Source: a virus
DNA length: 27,761 bases
Direction: 5' to 3' (one strand)
IMG/VR virus record: IMGVR_UViG_3300022688_000026
Location: 1 to 27,761 of that record
The notes under the pieces were generated by a model. The model had not been told where the DNA came from, searched no databases, and was given only the letters and a program-made list of their open reading frames with translations. The number at the start of each line of letters is the position of its first letter. Positions within the stretch are counted from its first letter, which is position 1. A program made the position numbers and the translations under genes. Below are positions 1-7,233 of the stretch, piece after piece.

Positions 1-810
1 CCAAATATACCAACCGGCATTGACATTGACCGGGCGCGTTTCGGTTCCCAATGGGGAAGACGGGGTAGCGTCAAAAGCCAAAAGCGCGGTTCCACCGCCG
101 CCGGTACCAAGGTTTAGAATGTACCCGCCCGTACCCCCCGTGAGCTCCAAATTGCCCTCTAGTTTTTGTGCGTAAAACAACCCGGCGCCGGCAAGGGCGG
201 TGTCCGAAATGTAGTGTGCGTGGTTTTCCACTTCCTCGTCTTGATCCGTGCCGTGATAGCCACGGTTTGCCGCCTCAGGATCGACGCCGGGCGCTACGTC
301 GGAGCCCCTTAAGAATTTGCCCCGCATGTCCGGCAATTTCATATATGGGCCGGCGGTGGTTCGGGTGGTACCCGCCGCGTCACTAGATTTATAAAATGCA
401 TCGGCATCGGCATCAGCATTGTTGCCGTCCCCGATGTAGCACGCGGTAACAAGGTCCGGGTAGCTGGCAATTAGTATGCCGGAACCGTCGAGCTCTAAAA
501 GCCGCAAGCCCAACGTGGCGGGGTCCAAAGCCGTGGCGCACGCCACAATCAAACCGGGATATCCACAAGTCCGTCGGATGCCGTCAAATACATCCGAATC
601 CGTGGCATGATCGGGGTTCCCACTTGGGGTGATTCCGGCCCGCTGGAGGATTTCTTGTTGGAGCCCCCACCAATCATCAACAAAGTCTTTTACGAATGGG
701 GTACCCGTGCCGTCCCCGGGTGTTGTGATATTTTGTGCGGACCCGTATGGGTAGTCCGCGCTTGGGGCCGTGGTTTGTGTCGGCCACTTGCTATTAGGAT
801 TTAATGCCAT
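1..810 (-). CDS. Tail fibre with phage tail-collar domain (partial, C-terminus off the window)
   Basis: The reading frame is open from an ATG at 810 to the window edge (270 codons, no stop). A good Shine-Dalgarno (AGAGGTGA) sits 5 bases upstream. The N-terminal ~80 residues resemble the conserved head of phage fibre proteins (MALNPNSKWPTQT, then a segment with WWGLQQEILQRAG). Around residues 160-200 lies the collar-type motif LPDMRGKFLRGSD followed by GVDPEAANRG and NHAHYIS, and near the window edge TETRPVNVNAGWYIW. This layout is typical of the Phage Tail Collar family of host-recognition fibres. It lies directly downstream of three smaller fibre-like genes, at the end of the baseplate operon where Mu-type phages keep their fibres. 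It is probably nearly complete. A fibre-assembly chaperone would be expected just beyond the edge, but that is inference. Confidence 0.88.
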   Translation of the reverse strand, partial: MALNPNSKWPTQTTAPSADYPYGSAQNITTPGDGTGTPFVKDFVDDWWGLQQEILQRAGITPSGNPDHATDSDVFDGIRRTCGYPGLIVACATALDPATLGLRLLELDGSGILIASYPDLVTACYIGDGNNADADADAFYKSSDAAGTTRTTAGPYMKLPDMRGKFLRGSDVAPGVDPEAANRGYHGTDQDEEVENHAHYISDTALAGAGLFYAQKLEGNLELTGGTGGYILNLGTGGGGTALLAFDATPSSPLGTETRPVNVNAGWYIW

Positions 811-825
811 TTTTTCACCTCTCTT

Positions 826-1407
826 TTACGGTACGGGGTATCCGTAAAAAAATTCATATACCATTAATTGCGTCAACCCCAACCGATTTCTGACCCTAAC
901 ATTTGTACCATTGTCGAAAATTGCAAACTTAGTGTCCGTGTCCGCGAGCACTGCGTTTGTGGAATTTGCGATAAACAGGGGAATCCCCGTGGCGCTCCAC
1001 GTAATATCGCCAAATTCTATTCCGCCGCCCGGTAACGCTGAGGACAGCACAAATTTACCAAAGCCCCACGTTTCGTCGGGCAGATCGATATAAGCGTCAT
1101 CGGCAAGTTCGATCGGGTCGTCCTGGATAACCACAAAACCGCCGTTTTCATTTATAATTCGCAAACCATAGGATGGGGCGGTAAATCCGACCAAAATTTG
1201 ATCCCAAGTTATGGGGGAATGGTTTGTCAATACCCAATAACTCTTGTAGTCGACCTGGTATGCGATTTGATGCACGTGGTCTGCTGTTAATACAATGCCG
1301 TTTAGCTCGTTAGTTCCGTTTCGTCGGTTTGAAGCGTTTGCGTATTGCAGGTTATTAACCCCGTGGCGTTTGCCTATACTCACCTCGCTATGGTTTATAT
1401 ACGTCAT
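826..1407 (-). CDS. Fibre-like structural protein, tandem paralogue 3
   Basis: A 193-residue protein that I do not assign to a named family. It is clearly homologous to the next gene upstream: both share an N-terminal block (H..NL.Y.NA..R..GTNE..GIVL), the segment SYWVLTNHSPI.W, a middle block with DD.YIDLP...GFG.F.L.S, and a C-terminal block containing NGTNVRVRNRLG. I chose the ATG at 1407 rather than an in-frame GTG at 1449 because it overlaps the preceding stop as ATGA and aligns with the paralogue's start; the Shine-Dalgarno is weak (GGGG), so translational coupling is likely. It is mostly beta-rich with no signal peptide. Its place between gp48-like baseplate and collar-fibre genes suggests a receptor-binding or fibre component. 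The family repetition is seen directly; the function is inferred. Confidence 0.72.
   Translation of the reverse strand: MTYINHSEVSIGKRHGVNNLQYANASNRRNGTNELNGIVLTADHVHQIAYQVDYKSYWVLTNHSPITWDQILVGFTAPSYGLRIINENGGFVVIQDDPIELADDAYIDLPDETWGFGKFVLSSALPGGGIEFGDITWSATGIPLFIANSTNAVLADTDTKFAIFDNGTNVRVRNRLGLTQLMVYEFFYGYPVP
885..959 (-). repeat. Direct repeat copy A (3' part of fibre paralogue 3)
   Basis: This stretch is highly similar to 1460-1534, 575 bases away and in the same orientation. It encodes the shared motif NGTNVRVRNRLG and the preceding residues. Most differences fall at third codon positions, indicating gene duplication under purifying selection rather than a targeted mutagenesis cassette. 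Confidence 0.75.
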
Positions 1408-1988
1408 ATTTTTGCCCCAAAAAAATACTCGTTCGTCAAATACTTCCACGATCCCAAACGATTTCGGACCCTAACATTTGTACCGTTGTCAAAAATCGCG
1501 AACTTGGTGTCAGTGTTTGCTAGTACCGCATTAGTCGAGGGTGATCCCACAAATTCAGGTACCCCGTTCAGACTCCACGCGATTTCGGCATATTCCTGTG
1601 TTGCTCCCCCTGACGTTAAAATAAACCGCCCAAAACCGTATGTATTGGTAGGCAAATCTATATACTCGTCATCCTCTAACCTGAGTGGGGGGTATTGCCT
1701 GACGTAAAACCCGCCCTTAGCAATTTCGACATATAAATTTGTGTACCCCAAAACCGTCAATCGGGAACCCGTCAAAATATGTTGCCATAAAATCGGGGAG
1801 TGATTCGTTAGCACCCAATAGCTGGGCACGTCTGTTTGACACGCTACTTGGCCCACGTTATCGGAGCTGAGGACAATTCCGCTCACTTCGTTTGTCCCGG
1901 CGATTCGGTCTGCTGCGTTAGTGTACTCGAGATTGTGTGGAGCGTGGATAGACCCCGCTTCAACGTCTTTATGTGCTTTTATGTACAC
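1404..1988 (-). CDS. Fibre-like structural protein, tandem paralogue 2
   Basis: A 194-residue protein starting at a GTG (1988) preceded by a consensus AAGGAG 8 bases away. It shares the block order of both neighbours: HAPHNLEYTNAADR and GTNEVSGIVL near the N-terminus, PSYWVLTNHSPILW around residues 57-70, EYIDLPTNTYGFGRFILTS in the middle, and FDNGTNVRVRNRLG near the end, followed by a short aromatic tail ending EYFFGAKI. It is closest to paralogue 3, even at nucleotide level in the C-terminal block. The variable stretch between the W-containing motif and the YIDLP block differs strongly between copies, as expected of a ligand-contact surface. Its role as a tail fibre or receptor-binding subunit is inferred from position and from duplication with divergence. 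Confidence 0.73.
   Translation of the reverse strand: MYIKAHKDVEAGSIHAPHNLEYTNAADRIAGTNEVSGIVLSSDNVGQVACQTDVPSYWVLTNHSPILWQHILTGSRLTVLGYTNLYVEIAKGGFYVRQYPPLRLEDDEYIDLPTNTYGFGRFILTSGGATQEYAEIAWSLNGVPEFVGSPSTNAVLANTDTKFAIFDNGTNVRVRNRLGSWKYLTNEYFFGAKI
1460..1534 (-). repeat. Direct repeat copy B (3' part of fibre paralogue 2)
   Basis: Partner of the repeat at 885-959. The two copies could recombine and delete or fuse the intervening fibre gene. That possibility is inference. Confidence 0.75.
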
Positions 1989-1990
1989 GG

Positions 1991-2566
1991 CTATAACTCC
2001 TTATAAAACGCTTCAAACAGTAAATACAGCGTTGACCCAAGTCGATTACGGATTACCAAATAGTTACTACCCGACGAAAAAGCGCACATATTCCCGGCCG
2101 TATCGGAGAGTATAGCATTCGCGGATTTTCCGATTTCAGTTGGCGTGCCCGTGGAATCCCAAGCCAGGACAATCCATTCCGCGGCGGGCGTGCCCGTATG
2201 CGATGTGAGCATAAACCGCCCGAAACCGAAAGACTGAGGGGGCATAGTGATTGACCCATTGCTGAATAATTGATTTACCCCGTCACATCGTTTCGAAAAC
2301 GGCCCGTCATACTCGTGACAAAATCGTTCACCTTCAATACTGCTTTCACTGTCTGCGTTAATTACTCGCATACTCGTGTTAGTGGCCAGGTCATTCAAAA
2401 CCCACAAGCCGTAAACGCTTTTTGACCATTGTTGTTCGACCAGATCGCTTTGGCGTAGGCCGTTAATCTCATTTGTACCCGCTTCAACGTCTTCCGGGGT
2501 CGGGTACTCCGCATTAATTGGGCTGTGTCTCGATCCGGACTGCGTTTCACTGTGATTTTTACTCAC
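1991..2566 (-). CDS. Fibre-like structural protein, tandem paralogue 1
   Basis: A 191-residue protein and the most diverged of the three tandem copies. Landmarks are H.P.NAEY near the N-terminus, GTNEINGL, the segment YGLWVLNDLA, then SFGFGRFMLTSHTG and WDSTGTPTEIGKSANAILSD in the middle, and SGSNYLVIRNRLG near the end, ending with an aromatic-rich tail. The start is a GTG that overlaps the preceding baseplate gene by 8 bases (GTGAGTAA), with a GGGGAG Shine-Dalgarno about 8 bases upstream. Two cysteines lie in the middle insert and one later. Like its neighbours it is probably a fibre or receptor-binding protein fixed to the baseplate. It replaces the single long fibre gene found after gp48 in Mu. 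Confidence 0.72.
   Translation of the reverse strand: MSKNHSETQSGSRHSPINAEYPTPEDVEAGTNEINGLRQSDLVEQQWSKSVYGLWVLNDLATNTSMRVINADSESSIEGERFCHEYDGPFSKRCDGVNQLFSNGSITMPPQSFGFGRFMLTSHTGTPAAEWIVLAWDSTGTPTEIGKSANAILSDTAGNMCAFSSGSNYLVIRNRLGSTLYLLFEAFYKEL
1997..2002 (-). promoter_or_regulatory. Consensus ribosome binding site deciding a GTG start
   Basis: AAGGAG on the minus strand with 8 bases to the GTG at 1988. It lies at the end of the preceding fibre gene and supports the GTG as the true start of paralogue 2. Confidence 0.75.
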
Positions 2567-3416
2567 CTAGATACTCCCCGCTATCGTCGTCTAGCAGTAG
2601 TTCGCTTGTTTCGTCCTCAATTATCAAGTCTGTATAGTTGACGAATAGCCCAATCCATTGTTGCGTCGGGCATACTTTCAAAAGCAGATTTTCAAATTCT
2701 TCTTTTCTGTCATTAAGTACGATAGCAGATTCCCCAAATACCGCCCCGCCAAAATACAAAAAATAGGGCCATGTGTCCGGGTCTTCTGGTATGGTGTAAG
2801 TTTTACGTTCAATTTTGTATCCGTCATATTCCCCACATTGGGCCCCAGATTCCCCGGCTTCCGCTAATGCCTCTTCACACCGAATTGTCCAATCGTTTTC
2901 TGCAAGGTCCACTTTGTTGACCAACCAAGATGGGTGCTCCCCCACGGGGGTCCGTTCCCCACAAGCCGCCCCGTCTTCCCCACATTCGGCAATGTCTTCA
3001 TCACACTCGCATGCGATGCCAATTAACCAGTTGAGGGGGTTCCGGGCTTCCACGGGGCTTGACGCAGGGACCCACCATTCGTGGATGTACACGCCAAAAC
3101 CGGCCGCCTGGAGGGTATCTTGGATATACCGGGGGTCCTGACCGCCAATGGCCGCCCACGTGGCTTCCAAGCGGTCCCTCCGTTCCTGTTCAGTTAAACC
3201 TGTATCCGGGAGCCCCCATTGGTATTCCCATGCATTCAATTCGCGGGTAGTTTGCGGAAATAGGTCATAGTAGACCAAATCCACGTAGTCTTGGACGTCC
3301 GCGGGTAGTTCCTTCAACCCGTCAAAAAATTGCCTCAAAAACTTGTCAACGGTGATTTGCCACGCCTTGCCGCGGGGTAAAAGGTGTTTAAAAATATTTA
3401 GCCAAGAAACGGTCAT
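2559..3416 (-). CDS. Baseplate protein, Mu gp48-like (DUF2313 type)
   Basis: A 285-residue baseplate protein matching the Mu gp48 / DUF2313 type in N-terminal pattern (LLPRGKAW near residues 12-19, then DLFPQTTRELNAWEYQWGLP and a run of charged helix) and in position, last of the core baseplate genes. In Mu-type phages this family acts with gp47 and gp46 as part of the wedge surrounding the spike. The middle carries an unusual Cys/Glu segment: CECDEDIAECGEDGAACGE around residues 136-154 and a related CEEALAEAGESGAQCGE around 180-196. The start ATG overlaps the stop of the gp47-like gene as ATGA. The C-terminal tail is very acidic. Confidence 0.85.
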   Translation of the reverse strand: MTVSWLNIFKHLLPRGKAWQITVDKFLRQFFDGLKELPADVQDYVDLVYYDLFPQTTRELNAWEYQWGLPDTGLTEQERRDRLEATWAAIGGQDPRYIQDTLQAAGFGVYIHEWWVPASSPVEARNPLNWLIGIACECDEDIAECGEDGAACGERTPVGEHPSWLVNKVDLAENDWTIRCEEALAEAGESGAQCGEYDGYKIERKTYTIPEDPDTWPYFLYFGGAVFGESAIVLNDRKEEFENLLLKVCPTQQWIGLFVNYTDLIIEDETSELLLDDDSGEYLGE

Positions 3417-4615
3417 GTGAAGGTCACCGTAGTTTTTGCCTTTTCACCTTCGCCCAAAATACGCACCCCAAAGGGGACGCCCCCTTCCTTCAGTGTGACC
3501 CCGGTAAAGATACCCCCAAGAGAAGACACCACGTCATTGACTACCCCGGCCACCCCGGCTTCAAATATCTGGTCTTTTCGCACCCCAATGGACCAACCCG
3601 GGATATACGGTTCGCGGGTTAAAAACCAAGACTGTAATTCAGAAGTGATAGAAGCTTGATCGGCCGTTTCATTGTCCGAAACTAGGTTTTCGACTTCCAC
3701 CACAAATGCCGTTCGGGTGATTGGCAAGCTATTGACATATGCGTTGGCCGGCCGCCGGCTTGCCAAGCCCGAATCTGTCACCTCAATGGCGTTATACACC
3801 TCCAAAAGTTTGGCTGGATTGGGGATGCCGTCCGCGTCCAACGCCGTGGATACTTCCGAATAGACGTCCACTTGCCCCGGGTCCCCGGTATATGGGTATA
3901 CATTGACAATTCCAGGCACCGTTTCACCCCATATTGAGTAGTCCGCATAAGCCCCACCTTGGGGCGGGGTTTGGAAGCGTGCCGCAATGCGGCTTTTGTA
4001 GACTTCCAAGTCTTCTTCATCCGTGCCCTCCACGTCCACGGATTTGATTACCCCATCCCGTTCAATGTTGGCCGGCGGTGCCACAAATGAAAGGGTGGTG
4101 CCCGCGTCCAAATTGCCGATGACACCCGCCCCATTGCCGCCGTTTTGGTCACCCGCGGCACGGATCGTTACGTCCTCTGTTACCGGAGCTCCCCCGCCGC
4201 CGTAGGACTTGTCCCCTACCGTGACGTATGTTACCCCGTTGGAGTCACTCAAAATCGGCGTGCCGCTCTCCAGGGTGTCCGCCCCCGTGGGCAATATGGG
4301 CGTGAAGGTGAAGGTGTATTCCGCCGCCACCGCGGCCGTGGGCGGCCCCACCCCCACCAAAATGCCATACTGAGTCAACGGCCGCAATTGTTGGCCGTTG
4401 ATGTACGTCAATTCATTGCTTGCGGTGTCCACAAATAGCTGGAGAAAAATAAACCCGCAATACTTGTACAAAATCACAAATACCCCGGCTAACGCTTTGG
4501 CCAAAACCCGCATAAATGACTTGGGCAAAAGGGGAATTGTTTGGCTTAAATAGCTTTCCAATTGGGCGATAATGAGATCATTTATATCCGTTGTGGTTTT
4601 GGGTTGTATAGTCAT
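3413..4615 (-). CDS. Baseplate J-like protein (Mu gp47 type)
   Basis: A 400-residue protein of the baseplate J family, the wedge component that connects the hub to the periphery of contractile tails. Family hallmarks are the membrane-like N-terminal helix region (ALAGVFVILYKYCGFIF), the central VTEDVTIRAAGDQNGGNGAG segment typical of J proteins (an extended region around residues 145-190 with AGTTLSFVAPPANIERDG), then GTDEEDLEVYKSRIAARFQTPPQGG at about 200-224. That last stretch is the conserved (D.E..E..R.R....QNPP.GG) signature. The ATG directly abuts the gp46-like stop (TAAATG), indicating coupled translation. Length and position match Mu gp47. Confidence 0.92.
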   Translation of the reverse strand: MTIQPKTTTDINDLIIAQLESYLSQTIPLLPKSFMRVLAKALAGVFVILYKYCGFIFLQLFVDTASNELTYINGQQLRPLTQYGILVGVGPPTAAVAAEYTFTFTPILPTGADTLESGTPILSDSNGVTYVTVGDKSYGGGGAPVTEDVTIRAAGDQNGGNGAGVIGNLDAGTTLSFVAPPANIERDGVIKSVDVEGTDEEDLEVYKSRIAARFQTPPQGGAYADYSIWGETVPGIVNVYPYTGDPGQVDVYSEVSTALDADGIPNPAKLLEVYNAIEVTDSGLASRRPANAYVNSLPITRTAFVVEVENLVSDNETADQASITSELQSWFLTREPYIPGWSIGVRKDQIFEAGVAGVVNDVVSSLGGIFTGVTLKEGGVPFGVRILGEGEKAKTTVTFT

Positions 4616-5083
4616 TTAGACACTTGTCTCCCAATTATCGGTGAATTCAAATTGTGACCGGTTGCCTTGCGCTTCAATTTCAATGGTCAAAGTTATGGCG
4701 TTGACCTTGGGGATCGTGGCGGTCACGGTCACGGTGTCCGCAATCTTGGTGCGCACAAAGGCTTTTTCAAGGTCCCGTTGGGCGGCCGCTTCCACAAGGC
4801 GTAAATTGCCGCTTGTGGCCGGTATACCATTAATTAGGTTTTGGTACTCGGAACGGTAGTGCTTGTCTTCATCCGGTTCCGAGAAATTGCCCCACCATTG
4901 TTGGCTTTTGTCGTCCCCTCCGGAATCCTCCACATTGCCGCCATAAAGCGTCAGATAGGCCATTGTGTCAAAATTCGAAGTCATTTCCACAATGCCGTCT
5001 TCCACGTGGATTTCACCGTTTTCCGTGCTTTGATATAATTTGACGTCCCCGTCTTGGGGGCGGTTGTTTCCATAATTACCCAA
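4616..5083 (-). CDS. Baseplate wedge protein, Mu gp46-like
   Basis: A 155-residue protein of the Mu gp46 type, functionally related to the gp25/W wedge proteins that trigger sheath contraction. Visible features are the early beta segment (DVKLYQSTENGEIHVEDGIVE), the WWGNF motif near residue 64, a conserved AQRDLEKAF helix, and a terminal beta region. It begins with TTG at 5083; an AAGGTGA Shine-Dalgarno 6 bases upstream and the absence of a nearby in-frame ATG support this. The start overlaps the previous stop by 8 bases. Order gp45-x-gp46-gp47-gp48 matches Mu apart from the extra small gene upstream. Confidence 0.88.
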   Translation of the reverse strand: MGNYGNNRPQDGDVKLYQSTENGEIHVEDGIVEMTSNFDTMAYLTLYGGNVEDSGGDDKSQQWWGNFSEPDEDKHYRSEYQNLINGIPATSGNLRLVEAAAQRDLEKAFVRTKIADTVTVTATIPKVNAITLTIEIEAQGNRSQFEFTDNWETSV

Positions 5084-5477
5084 GTGTCACCTTGTCTTGT
5101 CCCGCTGCGTCCACAATGACCGTGGCAAACGGGACAATAGCTTTGGCCGGGGGCGTGGACGTGGGTACCCCCCAACACACCATTGATTCTTCATCCCCCA
5201 CCCGCATTATGTCAGAAATGCCGGAAGCCGTTGGGGGGATGTCATTGTCCACAGGGATGCCCACGTCATTAATGGTTTCCACCGTGCCGTTGACAAAGCC
5301 CGTAGCATTGCCCCCACTAAATGTGTACTCAAGGGGCCCCCTGTATACATTGTCACCACTGATTTTGAAGTTTGAATCATCTTGCCCGGGCTTGATTGTG
5401 AAGGCGCCCCCCGACACGGAAGAAAACGCCTTGTGTGCAATGCTCCCGTTAGTAGTCATGATATGTTTGGCGGTCAT
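5076..5477 (-). CDS. Small baseplate-region protein of unknown family
   Basis: A 133-residue protein that I do not recognise. I chose the ATG at 5477 because it forms an ATGA overlap with the stop of the spike gene; an in-frame TTG at 5522 would add 15 residues. The sequence is rich in Gly, Thr, Ser and Val with alternating beta pattern, includes FTIKPGQDDSNFKISGDNVY and a short Pro run (STPPAKAIVPF) near residue 105, and has one Cys. It lies between the gp45-like spike and the gp46-like wedge, where Mu has no extra gene. A spike-associated role, for instance a tip or PAAR-like cap, is possible from context, but no PAAR hallmark is visible. Confidence 0.7.
   Translation of the reverse strand: MTAKHIMTTNGSIAHKAFSSVSGGAFTIKPGQDDSNFKISGDNVYRGPLEYTFSGGNATGFVNGTVETINDVGIPVDNDIPPTASGISDIMRVGDEESMVCWGVPTSTPPAKAIVPFATVIVDAAGQDKVTLG
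5087..5093 (-). promoter_or_regulatory. Ribosome binding site deciding a TTG start
   Basis: AAGGTGA on the minus strand, AAGG core 6 bases before the TTG at 5083. It is what fixes the start of the gp46-like gene. Confidence 0.7.
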
Positions 5478-6007
5478 GGGTTTTGTCCCGGCGCTATGGT
5501 CACCCACCCGTTGACTAGACAACCGGTGGCCCCCAAGTCGACTTCATTGGATGAGTTTTGAAGTTTGATATACCCGGTGGTGGGTGAAATCGTAATCGCC
5601 CCGGCGGCATTGTAAACTTTAATTTCTCCCGTGTTGGTCATTTCAAAAATCCCCTTTTGCTCGCCACTTGTGTCCGTGGCGTACACGTCCACCGCCCCGG
5701 TGTTTTTGAGGTGAACGTAAGCTAGGCGGGCACCGTCACTCCCGCGGGAGTAAATGTAGACCCCGCCATTTCCCGCCCCGTTACTTTGGGCCACGTCCAC
5801 AAAACCCACAATGACATATTCTTCCGCCCCGTCCACCTCCGATAAAATGGCCAAATCACCTTTCAAGGGCTTGCTATGGAATCCGGCGGGGGACGTGTCC
5901 AAAACGGTGACCACGTCATTGGCGCCAAGGTCCACGGTAATCTCCGCCGCCTTGTCACCGTCCACGGTCACGTCTTTATACTCGACTATTTGACCTATTC
6001 GTCCCAT
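5474..6007 (-). CDS. Baseplate spike protein, Mu gp45 / gpV-like
   Basis: A 177-residue protein of the Mu gp45 (baseplate assembly protein V) type, the central spike that punctures the outer membrane. The N-terminal ~85 residues form an OB-fold-like beta domain (GDLAILSEVDGAEEYVIVGFVDV), followed by a glycine-rich linker and a C-terminal beta-helix-like region with repeated short strands (GAVDVYATD, GEIKVYNAAGAITISPTTGYIKLQN, NEVDLGATGCLVNG). That repeat pattern is typical of trimeric spike shafts. It overlaps the upstream hub gene at its start and the downstream gene through ATGA. It is somewhat shorter than Mu gp45, so the tip may be provided by another protein. Confidence 0.88.
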   Translation of the reverse strand: MGRIGQIVEYKDVTVDGDKAAEITVDLGANDVVTVLDTSPAGFHSKPLKGDLAILSEVDGAEEYVIVGFVDVAQSNGAGNGGVYIYSRGSDGARLAYVHLKNTGAVDVYATDTSGEQKGIFEMTNTGEIKVYNAAGAITISPTTGYIKLQNSSNEVDLGATGCLVNGWVTIAPGQNP

Positions 6008-7233
6008 GGCAAACTTTCCGGGGCCACCCCCGTAAATGATCCCGGCAATATGAGTCCTAAACGCGCTACTTCTGAATGGGCGGTTTGTTCAAGTGTCACG
6101 TCTCTGATCAAAAATTCATACTCGTTATAAATCATAGCGTCCGGATACTCGATTTTGATTGTAGTGTTGGGCGTCCAGAGCTCCCCTTGGGGGTCCCTCC
6201 ACGTGGCCACGTCCACGGTGTAAGCGACCGCGTTGGCCAGCATACGCCCAAAGCGGGACGTGGCGGCCACGCGTGCGTCCGATTTTCGGCCGTTTTTGCA
6301 AATAAAATTTGAGGACCTGAAAAACCCCCGTCCCTTGGGATTTGTCACCGTATAACCGGCGCCCCGTGACCCCAATTTTGTGGTTTTGATGGCCGTGACG
6401 TCACTAAAATATTGTTGGGGGTTTTGGGCCCCTTGGGTCACCCCTAATAGTGGCTGGCTCCCCTGCTTTAAAACGGCCACGGGTTTCCCGGGTGCGGTGG
6501 CTTGGGTGAAGACGGCTTCCCCGGTGGGGTTGTCCGTGATAATTAAATTTCTTTGCTTGGCCAATTCGGAAAGGAAAGAAAGGATCGTTTGTTCGGGCTT
6601 CAATTTGACGCGGCGAAAGGGGGCACCCGGGTCCGCATCAAAAACCACTTCAACGTCGTAGTATTGACACACTTCAATCGCTATTTGTTGGAGGTTAAGC
6701 CCGTTCAGCTCAATCGGGAACGCGGAAATCGGCGCCGTACAATCGTTTAGAACCCCCGGGAAGCCATACCCGGACACGTTAACCGTGGCGCCCCCCTCCA
6801 CGCCCTTGGCGGTCACGTTGACCATGGTCCCGGTGAAGTGTAGGGCGCCCCCGATAAACAGATTCAAAGCCACAAATCGGAAGGGCCGGAACGTGTCCCG
6901 GAATTCCCGTGAAGTAGGTTCGAATGGTGCGGTGAATTGCGCGCTCGAGAATTTGTCAATGCTGCGTTGGATTTGGGCGTTGGTCCAGTGTTGGAACGTC
7001 TTGGCGTCCACCCGGACTTCAACTTCATTGAGGGCCCCCGCGGTGCCTTGCTGTGACGTGTTTTGGGGGGCGGACGTGTCCGTGGGGGTGGTTAGAACTT
7101 CCCCCGCCTTGAAGGGTTCCCGGGCTCCCGGGTTGGCCTTGCGTATTTTATAGGCTTTACGATCATCACCGTACACAATACGGGCCACCGTTTCAAACGT
7201 ATCCCCGGCCCTTGCTGTGTACGTGCTAGACAT
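5995..7233 (-). CDS. Baseplate hub protein, Mu gpP (gp44)-like, with N-terminal LysM domain
   Basis: About 412 residues from the ATG at 7233, which overlaps the upstream stop as ATGTCTAG; an in-frame start at 7281 would add 16 residues lying inside the previous gene. Residues 1-50 are a LysM-type module (YTARAGDTFETVARIVYGDD ... NP...EPFKAGEVLTTP), a peptidoglycan-associated fold common in tail hub proteins. The remainder resembles the gpD/gpP hub (T4 gp27 type), with segments such as GGALHFTGTMVNVTAKGVEGGATVNVSGYGFPGVLNDC, EQTILSFLSELAKQRNLIITDN and a C-terminal DVTLEQTAHSEVARLGLILPG. The hub joins the tail tube to the spike. A LysM fused in the same polypeptide replaces a separate protein such as P2 gpX. 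Confidence 0.88.
   Translation of the reverse strand: MSSTYTARAGDTFETVARIVYGDDRKAYKIRKANPGAREPFKAGEVLTTPTDTSAPQNTSQQGTAGALNEVEVRVDAKTFQHWTNAQIQRSIDKFSSAQFTAPFEPTSREFRDTFRPFRFVALNLFIGGALHFTGTMVNVTAKGVEGGATVNVSGYGFPGVLNDCTAPISAFPIELNGLNLQQIAIEVCQYYDVEVVFDADPGAPFRRVKLKPEQTILSFLSELAKQRNLIITDNPTGEAVFTQATAPGKPVAVLKQGSQPLLGVTQGAQNPQQYFSDVTAIKTTKLGSRGAGYTVTNPKGRGFFRSSNFICKNGRKSDARVAATSRFGRMLANAVAYTVDVATWRDPQGELWTPNTTIKIEYPDAMIYNEYEFLIRDVTLEQTAHSEVARLGLILPGSFTGVAPESLPWDE

Noticed and set aside
885-1534. Possible diversity-generating retroelement repeats in the fibre genes
   Set aside because: Differences between the copies are mostly synonymous third-position changes in a conserved motif, not adenine-targeted changes in a variable region, and no reverse transcriptase is present in the window.
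1-2566. Invertible fibre cassette as in Mu (gin/gix)
   Set aside because: All fibre genes face the same way, and I found no inverted repeats flanking them and no invertase gene.
5076-5477. PAAR spike-tip protein
   Set aside because: Position fits, but the PAAR motif and typical metal-binding residues are not visible, so I left it as unknown.
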